Below the pieces are notes generated by a model. The model had not been told where the DNA came from. It saw nothing but the letters and a program-made list of their open reading frames with translations, and made no database searches. From the NCBI RefSeq assembly GCF_902686445.1, contig NC_062223.1, positions 61,253,498 through 61,317,497 on the forward strand: DNA of 64,000 nt, written 5' to 3'. This document shows positions 47,102 to 56,945 of the stretch, one piece after another; within the stretch, counting starts at the first letter, position 1; each line of letters begins with the position of its first letter. A program made the position numbers and the translations under genes. This stretch comes from Sciurus carolinensis (taxonomy: Eukaryota > Chordata > Mammalia > Rodentia > Sciuridae).

Positions 47102-48190
47102 ATGTTTAGTACGTGCATGTGCACATGTACACACACACACCCTCATGTGCACCATCTGCACACTCTTCTACACAGTGCAGAATTTAAAATAACTAGGATG
47201 GATTGAATGTCAGCAGACTTTTGTAATCAGAAAATTAGCCTAATTGTCAACCTAAAAAGACACTGGGAGATATCTGGCAAACAATGAAAAGAACAGGAAT
47301 CTACTTTCACCCTTAACTCTGTGTACTCTGTATGTCATTTTAATCTTCAATCCATATTAATTCCTAGTCTCACTGGTGATGCCATCAGTGTCAAGGGCAC
47401 CCATGATTTGGAAATTGCCTATTCTTTGGATCCTGGTATTTACTGGTTTCATACTATACCCTGTGTCTCTTTGCCAGTCCTTGCAAGAATGCCCACTTGC
47501 ATGAACGGCTACTTGTTTGGAGTGGCAACTCTTCTTATTCTGCAGGAATAGTAAAGTTAATGCAAGCAAAGAAAACCTTGAAGTTGCTTGGGTCTAGAAC
47601 CAGGGCATAATATTTCACCTCATCAGCAGATACCAGCCTCTGTGTTATCTTTTTTGGCTGCACTCTAAGGAACAGAAGCCAGCACCTAACAACCTTACAA
47701 CTGGGAGAGAAGAAAAAAAATAAAGGTGGAATGTTTGTGCAAATCTTGGTGGTACACCCAGCCCACACCTGGAAACTTATCTGAACTTGAAAAGCACAGG
47801 ATTTTTGTTGTAACAATATCCTTCTGGTTAAAAGTGATCAATCTCTTTGTGTTTAAGTAATTGTTACTTTTTCTCTCTTTGCATAAATAGGAATAGTTAA
47901 GTTTCAAAGCCTCAAAGGTGAGAGTAGCCCAGAGACAAAGCTACACCTACTGAACCCCTGATGGCAGAATGTGAGTTGAAGGGAGACCCCACTACAGAAC
48001 CAGGACCCAGCAAATGGAGTCCTGTCTCTGAGCTGTAGAGATCAGGGTTGCATTTTGAGTACTGAAACAAAACAAAGTCTAACAAGGTCTAGAGCGTGGC
48101 AAGTAGTGGCAGGGGCTAGAGGAGGCTGGACCAAATTTATTTGATTTATAATCTGATTTACATTTGCTTTGGGGATTATCAGTTTGGAGG
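47102..48190. other. Unassigned sequence
   Basis: A short (AC)n lies near 47130-47140. No gene or repeat family recognised otherwise. Confidence 0.35.
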
Positions 48191-48194
48191 CTGA

Positions 48195-48300
48195 TTCCCA
48201 GTGGACTGTTAGCACCAAGAAGGCAGAACTGCCTGATTTAGCTCATCTTTTTATCCATAGAACCTAGCTCATGCCTGGGATATTGTAGGTCACTGTTACC
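48195..48300 (+). repeat. L2 3' end, sense
   Basis: 'gttagcaccaagaaggcaga', 'atccatagaacctagctcat', 'gcctgggatattgtaggtca' fit the L2 3' end. Confidence 0.55.
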
Positions 48301-49025
48301 ACCTGTCAAATGACTCAGCTCCCTAGTTAAGCCCTTACCTTAACTTTTGTCCCTGTCCCAGGGACCTTCTCAGCCTGAACCTAGCATCTTCTTCCCACTT
48401 AACCCCACTTACCCCTCAGGGATCCACCATGACCTTGTCCAGCCCCATGTAGAGGTTAGGGGGACACTGCATCGAGCAGTGATTACAGACGGCATCAGAT
48501 TCAGACTCCTGGTAGGTACCTTATAGAGGACACTGGCCCCTCCTTTTGGAACAAGTTCATCTGCATCAGGACATTATTTTTTTACTGGAGCCCTATAATG
48601 CATAAAGAGGGATGGGTACAGTGCAGGACCACGCTTGCCGAGCCAGCCTGCAGCTCCTGGGAAAAGAAACAAGACATGTGGGCCTCTCCCTTCCCTGGGG
48701 CCCTCAGGTGCGGATCAGAGGAGCTGACAGTCATCTGTTTATCAGGCAGCTTTGTGCCTTACAGGGGAGCTGAGTGGCACGTACATGGATCTCTGAAAGG
48801 CAGGACTCTGCAAGCTGTGCACTGCTCAAGCCCAAGCTACTGTCCTCCAGTGAGCTGGGTGCTCCCTTCCCACCCCTGTGGAGACCACTGACTCCAAACA
48901 GGGATTCTCAACCCTGAGGATACAACTCACAAAAAGTGATCCTTTCACAATGTTAGGAACAGCCTTAGACTTCTACTCAAGTCTTTGTGATTAAGAAAGA
49001 ATTCTGATCATTTGTGACTTGTAAT
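48301..49025. other. Unassigned, repeat-poor sequence
   Basis: A GC-balanced stretch; the 97-codon + frame (48598-48891) has no motif. No repeat recognised. Confidence 0.38.
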
Positions 49026-49029
49026 TGAA

Positions 49030-49255
49030 ATAATAACAATAGTGAGTATAGCTAATATTTACCGAGAACTCACTCCATGCCAAATACTGCTCCAAGTGCT
49101 TTGTCAATTAACTCCATCCTTTCAAGGAGGAGCACTATGGTTAAGTCCATTTCCAGGGTGAGGAAGAGAAGCACAGATCACAACTTGTCCAGTCACACAA
49201 CTACTAATAGAATCAGGATTTGAACCCCTGGAGTTGGGTCCCACTCCATGTGGTT
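49030..49255 (-). repeat. MIR SINE, antisense
   Basis: 'agctaatatttaccgagaac', 'tcactccatgccaaatactg', 'taagtccatttccagggtga', 'cttgtccagtcacacaacta', 'caggatttgaacccctggag' follow antisense MIR from end to end. Confidence 0.85.
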
Positions 49256-49474
49256 AAATTACTTTATTCTGCCCCTTGCTGGATTTTTGGCCTGGAAAAT
49301 TCATTTCTCCTCTTATGGAGGGAAGTCAGATGTGGGCATTTTGGCAACTTACTGTGTGGCTGCTCTCTTTGAGAAGTCAGGTCTCTGCAGATGTCTTCTG
49401 GGGCCAGTTGCATTTGTTTGTTGTCACTAATGTATTCTTTTACTGTTCCAGAGGCCATGAGTCTGAAAATTTTC

Positions 49475-49775
49475 TCTGTTTGCAGATCCATTCTTCTAGT
49501 CTCTGCCTGTGTCATCACACGGTCATCTCATCCATGTGTCTTCTCTCCTGTCTGTCTCAAATCTCCTGCCTTTCTCTTATGAGGACACTTGTCATTGGAT
49601 TTAAGACCCACCTGGATCATGCAGGGTGATCTTCTCATTCAAGTTCTTCCACTGCAAGGACTTATCACAGCTGTAAAGACTTTTTCCCAGTAAGGTAACA
49701 TTTGCATATTCTAGGGATTAGAAAATGGTCAGATCTTTTGGGGGGCTACCATTCAACCTACTAAATCACTCTATC
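49475..49775 (-). repeat. MLT1-type LTR, antisense
   Basis: Read on the minus strand: 'tgaatggtagccccccaaaa', 'aatgttaccttactgggaaa', 'aagtctttacagctgtgata', 'caggtgggtcttaaatccaa', 'tgacaagtgtcctcataaga'. These are the 5' two thirds of an MLT1 LTR. Confidence 0.77.
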
Positions 49776-49856
49776 TAAAATAAATGCTGTTGTCCATCCC
49801 TCTTCTCATTGCCCTGTTGTTTTTTTTTCCTACCAAGCATCTGTTACTACCTGGTG

Positions 49857-49904
49857 CCTTCTTATTTCTTTTTCTTTTTTTTTTTTTTTCCTTCTTATTT
49901 CTTT
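49857..49904 (-). repeat. Poly-T tract between perfect 15-bp direct repeats
   Basis: ccttcttatttcttt occurs at 49857-49871 and at 49890-49904. Between them are 18 bases that are all T except one C. The layout is that of an L1-mediated insertion on the minus strand in which only the poly(A) tail was copied. Confidence 0.75.
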
Positions 49905-50144
49905 ATGTAGTTCCCACAGCATTCTCAACCTTGGTGCATCTGGCATTTTGAGCAAGGCAAATATTTACTATATAGAAGTGAGAATTTCATTGCAGGACAT
50001 TTAGCATTTCACATTTTTAGCCCAACCTAATATGAGGGTAGGGCTGAAGTGGAGAGAGAAAAATCTTTATAACAGTCAACCTCCCCTCAGATACCCAGTG
50101 GCCCTGTTGGGCAGGCAGTACCAGCCCAGGGACAGAACCACCTG

Positions 50145-50275
50145 TTTAGGTGTGTGCTTATTGTCTGTCTGTCTTTCCTAGAAACAAAAGCTCCGTGAGG
50201 GCAGAGACCTTGTCTGTCTTGCTAACTGCTGTATTCAAACAGCATCTGGTTCTGAACAGGCACTTGCTATATATT
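50145..50275 (+). repeat. L2 3' end, sense
   Basis: 'aaaagctccgtgagggcaga', 'gaccttgtctgtcttgctaa', 'gaacaggcacttgctatata' match the L2 3' end. Confidence 0.67.
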
Positions 50276-51529
50276 CTCTGCATGCAGTGGAAGACAGGGA
50301 TGTTCTTTCTGGAAATTCATGTCAGACATCATCCTTTAGGCTGCTCCAGCCTAAGAAGGAAGGGAAAGTCGTGTAATAGACTGACACATAATTACTGACA
50401 CACATGTAAGAAAATAGTAAGGTAAGTTTCTAAGCCTTTCTTGGGGTCTCCCCTTCCCACTTCCCTGCCCAAATTGTCCTTTTCTGGGCATGCTGTGCAG
50501 AGACTCAGAACTATTTCCTCACCAGTTGTCCTGATCTCTGTCATGTGGTTCCTTCCCTGTCAACCTTAAGTACTGCTCCTGCAGTCATCTTGTGTCTGTT
50601 GTCACCCCCAAGGGTTTCCTCTTGTGTCACTGCCACAAAAATAAGGGGCAAGCATTAGGTCAGAGGCCTATGATCTTGCCATCTGCCTGGGATGTTGCCT
50701 CTCTGCCCCTTGCTGGCCACCAAAGCCATCTGCCTTTTATTAATCACTCATGTGAGTGCAGGTAAGACATTTTACCTCTGTGATTCTCAGAAATCTTACC
50801 TATAAATCAGGAAGGACACTCGATGACTTAATCAGCAACAGTAGTCCCTGAAAATCTGTAGTTATACCATAATGCTTATTTTTTTCTTCTTACCTTATAT
50901 AAGGAGATGAGAGACTGGAAAGAATTTTGGGATGATCCCCCCTCTATCTGAACCACAAAGACATCCCCATTTTGTGTTGGAGAGAGCAGTGAAGAGGTGG
51001 GTAGAGGGATCTAGGCAAGGCTTCCAGGTACAGATACTTGTGTGGGATCAGGTTGAATTGATGCTGAAAATGAGGAAGGCAGTATTGCCTAGGAACTAAG
51101 CTAAGGGACTTTGTAGAAATGAAATAATCTATATAAAGGGTTAGCATGCTTTGAATCTTTGTGTCTTTCATAAATCCCAAATGTAAGCTTATATAAGGTG
51201 TCGGTAAGACAGAGAATATAAATACCTGTCCAAGGTCATGCAGATGGACATGGCAGAGCTGGGAATTGGACTTCGCAATAGCAGAAGTTTGTGCTTTTCC
51301 TAACACACCATTCTGCCTTCCTTGCATAATCTCTCTGGAGCAATTGCTGCTGCAGGCCCCAGAGCTGAAAAACAGCCAAGAATGGCTTTGTTGTGCCCTA
51401 TGTATGACTGTCTGAAGGGATGCTGTAAGTTTTTGATATATTAGGAAGCAAAGGTACAGATGATAGAAATCAATATGCACTCACTCCCCAGGCTGTATGT
51501 CAATTTCACTATGATAATTAGCTGCACGT

Positions 51530-51531
<2 letters not shown>
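50276..51531. other. Mostly unassigned; weak MIR pieces
   Basis: Weak MIR-like pieces lie at 50740-50850 (sense) and 51215-51275 (antisense). The longest frame not in a recognised mobile element, 178 codons on the minus strand (50944-51480), overlaps the second piece and shows no motif. Confidence 0.35.

Positions 51532-51571
<40 letters not shown>
51532..51571 (+). repeat. (AC)20 microsatellite
   Basis: A pure AC run followed by (CCA)n-like sequence. Confidence 0.97.
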
Positions 51572-51572
<1 letters not shown>

Positions 51573-51983
51573 ACCACCATGACCACTACCCTACAGCCAT
51601 TGTCCCAGCTTGGGCCAGCTTGGGAAGTCAGCATGGGCTTGCGCAACCCCAGAAAAACCATCAAGGCTGAGGCAGAAAACTACGTGCAGGTAATCGAGAG
51701 GTGATTGTGCAGGGATCATCGCCTCCATTTAGGTGTCAATTGTGTAATTTCCAGCTGTTCTTCAGCTCAACAGCTGGAGTTCAATATGTTCAGGGCGTAT
51801 CTAGAGGCCCCCAGCCAGGGAACTCAATATTAAGCTGGCTTCCAGAATCTAGGAAAAGCAGCTAGTATTGCCACAAACCACAGAGGAGAGGCCTCTTTTT
51901 TCCATCCAGTTAAGCAATGGTGGCTCTTGGGGAACAATATTGGTGCTGCCTGAGAGTGGCTGGTCAAAGACAAAATGGAGCTG
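51572..51983. other. Unassigned, repeat-poor sequence
   Basis: Non-repetitive sequence between two microsatellites; possible conserved non-coding DNA (see findings). Confidence 0.35.

Positions 51984-52012
<29 letters not shown>
51984..52012 (+). repeat. (GT)n microsatellite
   Basis: About 14 uninterrupted GT units. Frames across it are repeat translation. Confidence 0.97.
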
Positions 52013-52015
<3 letters not shown>

Positions 52016-52741
52016 TCCTAAAACAAAGACACACAGAATGCTAATCCCTTTAATTTTGTCCACTCTTATGGTGTGATATTATTACTGTTGTTTCCATTTT
52101 ATACAAAGAAGACAAATTGTTTTTCCTATTTCAAACAAAGTATGATTTTCAAAACTGGTTGCTGAAGCCAGATTTTGGACCCTAGAACCTGAATTATGTA
52201 TCCCCTTACTAATCAGAAGCAGTCTATAGGCAGGACTCTGCTCTAGTTTGGGAATATGCTACCAGCTCAATTAGATTCTGCCACTTAAAAAGATTTGTTC
52301 CAGGAGAGTAGAGAGGAGCCCCCCTGAAGCAGAATTCCCAGGATGCTGTGGGAGTGCTGTGCTAGCTTTGAATGGAAGCCTCATATGGATATCAAGAAGG
52401 CTTCTCCTCTTACCATGTCAACATCATAATCAGAGTAATTTGGAAGGAGAAGATAGTAGTTTTTATCTTTCAATCCACCTTTGACTCCAATTTATCTCTC
52501 TTTTTGTCTTTCCACAAAACCAAACTGCATGGTTTTCTTCCTCCCTTTTTCTCCTGCCACAATTTTCTTGTCTGGCATAGCAGATACCCTGCCATTCTAT
52601 GTGGTCCTGAATCCATGGCAGGCCTTACAAATAAGTCATAGGATTCTTTCCCAGATAGCCCAGGAAGTGCCTTCAACTTCTTAAAGCAGAATTCTCTGGA
52701 TTTACTTTTAATAGTTGTCAACCCTGGACTGAAACCTGATT
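52013..52741. other. Unassigned sequence
   Basis: No gene or repeat family recognised. Confidence 0.35.
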
Positions 52742-52860
52742 GAGTGCCTGGGCTGTTCATTCACTTGCTTATTCATTAGACATTTGCAAAGGACATACTA
52801 TGTCAGGGCGCCATTTTAAGCACTGGAGAATTCAGCATCGAGTGAAGAGAAACAGTCTTA
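52742..52860 (-). repeat. L2 3'-end fragment, antisense
   Basis: 'ttcattcacttgcttattca', 'aggacatactatgtcagggc', 'ttttaagcactggagaattc' match antisense L2. Confidence 0.58.
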
Positions 52861-54070
52861 AAATATATATTGGAATGATACAGATGAATCACCTCAAGTT
52901 AAAGATGAAACAGGTACCCTGAGAGTTAAGGAATGTGACTTTGGATTCTTCAATTTAAATTAAGATATAGTGTCATAGAACTTGGGATAGCAGGCAATGA
53001 TGGGATTGATGAAAGCAATGGGGTTGTCTTCCCAATTCCTTACCATAAGACCTTCTGTGTTCATGACTTTGTGCAGGTGAATCTGTCTGGTGATCAGAAC
53101 TGTAGTGAAAGACATCTGGGCAAAGGTATCTGGTTTCCACTGAGGGCTCTTCCATTAACTTAGCATATTTTTAGGCTCTCTGGGCCCCACCTCGCTTTAT
53201 TTTTATTGTTTTAGCTCTTCAGTACTTATTCATTTATTTATTTTTCCCTGCCTCATTTTAGTTCAGTGAACTGTCACTGAGCATCCACCATGAGGCCTAC
53301 ACTGGGCAAAGTATTTGGGACCCCAGATCAAAAGGATACTCACAATGAGAAAAGGTGTGAGCTAGTGACCTAAACACTTTTCTCAGTCTCACTCTTCTAT
53401 GAAAGAAGATCGGACTGGCTGGTCACTAAGGCCATGCTAGCCTTAGATGTTCTTCTATGCCACTGGCATAGCCATTTCAGGAACGTGACTCCTTTATTGT
53501 GGTCAGGGCACCAGTTCTTCCTGTATCCTGGCTTTGCAGGGATGTTGCTAGTCAGGAAGGCCTGGTGGTCAGGAATTGCTTGCTGAAGGGTAAATGCCTT
53601 TCCCATCCTCCACCTCATGGCATTGCTCAGCATCTCAAGTACTTTGATATTTACTCAGTTTTGGCTCGGTCCTTGAATCTATTATCTCTTCTGGTCCACT
53701 CAGAATTCAAATGTTCAGGCTTTTCATTATGTGAGATAAAACAGTCAGTATATCCCTTTTGTCTTTTCCCTTATCCAAATCATCTGTGGGTTAGCTGCTG
53801 AATGCTCCTTTCTTTTCCAGGTTATACCAGGTTATACCATGAGTGACTCAAATGGGGATAATTTTCTGCAGTGGGATAGGGTGGCACATATGGGAATGGA
53901 GTCAGACTTTAGGCAATCCTTCAATGAAACCACCCAAACCCTATGCCTGTGACAAGTGAGAAGGAAGAAAAGTATGATACAGTGCAGAAGTTCCATGAAC
54001 ACAAGAGTTTATCAGTAAGGGAATCCAGAACAGAAGAGAAGTAAGAAAAGAAAATTAATAGCCTGTATAT
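52861..54070. other. Unassigned sequence
   Basis: A weak antisense L2-like piece is possible at 53270-53330. At 53818-53843 'ccaggttata' is repeated in tandem. Otherwise nothing recognised. Confidence 0.35.
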
Positions 54071-54078
54071 ACAATACA

Positions 54079-54193
54079 ATTATACTGAATTCTGTCAGCA
54101 GAAAAATCTGCAGTGTCTTCTTCCATACACTGGGGTCCCAGATGATGGAAGAACACACTGCAGATTTTTTTGTGCATAGAATTCGATAGGATT
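54079..54193. repeat. Long near-perfect hairpin
   Basis: The left arm (54079-54127) pairs with the right arm (54145-54193) over about 49 positions with 39 matches by my count; the inner 21 positions of each arm have a single mismatch. The central 18 bases contain a further short palindrome around 'tggggtccca'. The layout is that of a miniature inverted-repeat transposon or of a miRNA-precursor-like fold. No family was recognised. Confidence 0.85.
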
Positions 54194-54410
54194 GAATTTG
54201 TGAGACTCTCTTGGAGCTGGGTTATACCTTCTGAATTAGCCTACAACTCAGTGGGCAATGTGCTTGCAAAGGTAGTAGGGGAGCCCAAAATATGAATAGG
54301 CATGTCTAAGCTCATCATCTAGACAGTTACTTTGTGCTAAAATGTATCTCTACATTAAATATAAATATATATATATGAAATGTGTATAGGTCTTTGTTCA
54401 CAATAACACA

Positions 54411-54480
54411 GTGTCTATATCTCTGTCCATCTGGCATTTAGTTGGGGCTCACTAAATGTCCCTTGAATAAATGGAGATGG
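54411..54480 (+). repeat. L2 3'-end fragment, sense
   Basis: 'catctggcatttagttgggg', 'ctcactaaatgtcccttgaa', 'taaatgga' match the extreme L2 3' end. Confidence 0.55.
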
Positions 54481-54583
54481 AAATAAGTAGGCTTTTCATC
54501 TATCTGTATGTAGTGTAGTGATTCCTCCTATCTTCAGGGGGCAGCCATACTTAGGGTTGCATACATACCACTCTGCCCCAGCA

Positions 54584-54838
54584 ACAAATAATGCTTTTTT
54601 GTTTTGTTTTATTTATTTATTTATTTATTTTCAGTGCTGGGGATTGAACCAAGTGCCTCTCAGGCACTAGGCAGGCACTACTACTGAGCTACATATCCTA
54701 CCCTTTTGAAATTTATTTTGAGACAGAATCTCACTAAGTTACCAAGACTGACCTAGAACTTACCATCTTCCTGCCTTAGCCTCCTGAGTAGCTAGGATTT
54801 CAGGCATGTACCACTACACCCAGACAAATGATGCATTT
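54584..54838 (-). mobile_element. Composite B1-ID SINE, antisense, with target duplications
   Basis: On the minus strand a B1-like (7SL-derived) body comes first (complement of about 54715-54823, with 'cctgccttagcctcctgagt' in + orientation). An ID-like body follows (complement of about 54634-54706) and then an A-rich tail (complement of the TTTA repeats at 54609-54632). acaaataatgctttt (54584-54598) and acaaatgatgcattt (54824-54838) are 15-bp duplications with two changes. This is the B1-dID type known from squirrels. Confidence 0.9.
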
Positions 54839-54879
54839 ATTTCATTTTTAACTCCCTTACTCCTGGCACCTTTTTTTGG
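54839..54879. other. Spacer between two composite SINEs
   Basis: A short spacer that separates two insertions of the same family in the same orientation. Confidence 0.6.
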
Positions 54880-55088
54880 CGGGGGTGGGGTCAGTCACTG
54901 GGGATTGAACACACAACTTTAACACTGACTACATCCCCAGCCCTTTTAATTTTTTGTTTTGAGACAATGTCTCTCTAAGTTGCTTAGGGCCTCACTGAGT
55001 TGCTGAGGCTGGCCTCAAACTTGTGATTCTCCTGTCTCAGCCTCCCAAGTAGTAGGGATCACAGTCGTGCACCACCATGCTCAGCACT
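54880..55088 (-). mobile_element. Second composite B1-ID SINE, antisense
   Basis: Same architecture as the previous element. The B1-like body in complement is 54950-55085 ('cctgtctcagcctcccaagt', 'tgctgaggctggcctcaaac') and the ID-like body is 54890-54942 ('ctggggattgaacacacaac', 'ctacatccccagccc'). The T-rich tail (54870-54880) is short. Target duplications are not clear. Confidence 0.88.
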
Positions 55089-55249
55089 TCTAACGCTTTT
55101 AATGTGATCAGCATTCCAGGTTCCACTGCAATTTTTGTGTGATCTACTACACACAAAAGTTGACCATTGCAAAAATTAGAATCGATTTTAACTTGTAGCT
55201 TCTGGGAGCAAGCACTCTATGTAACAGAATTGATTACAGAATAACAATA
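55089..55249. other. Unassigned sequence with a short inverted repeat
   Basis: 'gcaatttttgtgtgatctac' (about 55129) is nearly inverted downstream ('cacacaaaagttgaccattgc', about 55150-55170), giving a modest hairpin. No gene. Confidence 0.4.
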
Positions 55250-55530
55250 ATGATAGTACTATTAATAACACCTCCTGTGTCCTTAGACACTACCCTGAGG
55301 CAGGAACCATGTTAGACATATTTCACATGTGTAGGTGCTATTTTATTGTTAATTAATATCATTCTTTGCATGTTTGGGCCAAGCATATGCTCAATACTTT
55401 ACATGTATAATCTAATCTTCACATCTCTATGAAATAGCTATTACTATTTACTTACTGCAAACGGTGAAATTAAGGCTCCAAGAAGGTTAACTTACTCCAA
55501 GCTACCCAGACAGTGCCTGGTTGCCAAAAT
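55250..55530 (-). repeat. MIR SINE, antisense
   Basis: 'cactaccctgaggcaggaac', 'gctcaatactttacatgtat', 'aatctaatcttcacatctct', 'gaaattaaggctccaagaag' follow antisense MIR; it may be two overlapping fragments. Confidence 0.55.
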
Positions 55531-56685
55531 TTACACCCAAGGGAAGCTGTCTTCAAGGCCCATGCATGTTTTAGAATAGGACACTTGATCAAAAGAGCGG
55601 CAGGATGCAGGGGGTGGGGTGGGGTAAAAGTCACAGACTAGTAGTGGGGGAGATCACCATAGTGGCCACCTCCCAGGGTGGCACTGAGAATTGCAGGAGA
55701 TCACATGAGTCAAATGTCTAGACTGACCGGGCAAACAGGAAAGACTCAAGCAACAGCAGTCTCCTTCCCTCGCTCCTTGAAGCAGCAAATGTGACTAAGG
55801 CAATAGGGCGAAATGTCTAGAGTTGTTTTTAGTGACATGCAGATATTTCTAATCCAGTGTTGATGGGGACTCATTTTCAATGACTGTAGAAACACTCCCA
55901 TTAGCCTTATGCCTTTGATAATCTCACATGTTGATCCTCACGGCAGAGGTTACCATGATAGACCAACAAATAATAAAGCTAATAATGGTAAAGTGGCAAA
56001 ATCCCCAACTTTTAATACTATAAGCTTTCTGTCTGGGAGATGTCATTTCTTTCAACAGCTTCAACTTTCTTCAAGGCAGAAAACCATTGAAGCTGCAGCA
56101 TAGCCGAACATCTGTCTTATCATGTGGGCAGATATTGGGATTAAATTAACTAGAAATGAATAGAATGATGTATGACAGGGTGCAGATGTCCCAGGCACAG
56201 TGTGATAATTTCATTGCAAAACTATGTAATGAATTCCATACATTATGGAAGTACAAATGTACCACTTTAGGTAATTGTGATGAAAAGGTATAATGTGCAA
56301 TGCATAAACAGAGTGTGAGCCCGGGGCATTTCTCCTCTGCTATTTCTCTTTAGTCATTTCAGAATGACTTTATTTGGTTTAATGTTAGCCTATTATTATT
56401 ATTATTAGAGCCTTATTTGTTTTTGGTCGGCCCCTTCAGCATTTCTTGCCTGGTTGGTATAAGAAATATTTGGAGTAAAGGAATAGAATTTGGGCAGGTC
56501 ACAGCTTTGGCCTCTTGGAGCGTGAAGGCTAGAGACAGCATTTTCCAAAATATTTTGTTGTAAGAATTTCAGAGTAGAAATCTTTCTTTACCTTTCCTTC
56601 TCTTTCTTCTCTCTTTCTCATGGACTAGGGAAACTGCTTCAGCATCCCGTGTTAATTTGTCCAGGGGATTCTGAGTTGTATGGTG
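55531..56685. other. Unassigned, repeat-poor sequence
   Basis: No interspersed repeat recognised apart from a short (ATT)5 at 56392-56407. The sequence is non-repetitive and AT-balanced; see findings. A 64-codon + frame (55909-56103) has no motif. Confidence 0.4.
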
Positions 56686-56689
56686 AGGA

Positions 56690-56850
56690 GAGACATGGGT
56701 TTAGAGCCAGAAAACCAAGGTTCCTCTCTTGACTCTGCTCTTGACTGCTGTGTGAGTTTGGATAAGTCACTTCATTTCTCTGAGCTGCTATCTCCTCATT
56801 TATAAAACACAACTAATGCTGCTTCTGCTATTCTAACATTGTGTTGTCAG
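56690..56850 (+). repeat. MIR SINE, sense
   Basis: 'gggtttagagccagaaaacc', 'gactgctgtgtgagtttgga', 'taagtcacttcatttctctg', 'cctcatttataaaacacaac' match MIR in order. Confidence 0.72.
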
Positions 56851-56854
56851 GTAT

Positions 56855-56945
56855 AAATCAGAGAGTAGAGGGCCGTATCTGTATCTTGCTTACTGTCTGA
56901 TTCCTAGTGCCTAAAAAATAATCACACAAAACAGGTAGTTGATAA
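56855..56945 (+). repeat. L2 3'-end fragment, sense
   Basis: 'gagagtagagggccgtatct', 'gtatcttgcttactgtctga', 'ttcctagtgcctaa' match the L2 3' end. Confidence 0.5.

Noticed and set aside
50944..51480. A 178-codon minus-strand open frame, the longest outside recognised mobile elements.
   Set aside because: It has no recognisable motif, overlaps a weak MIR piece, shows no start context or splice evidence, and a frame of this length can occur by chance in 64 kb read in six frames.
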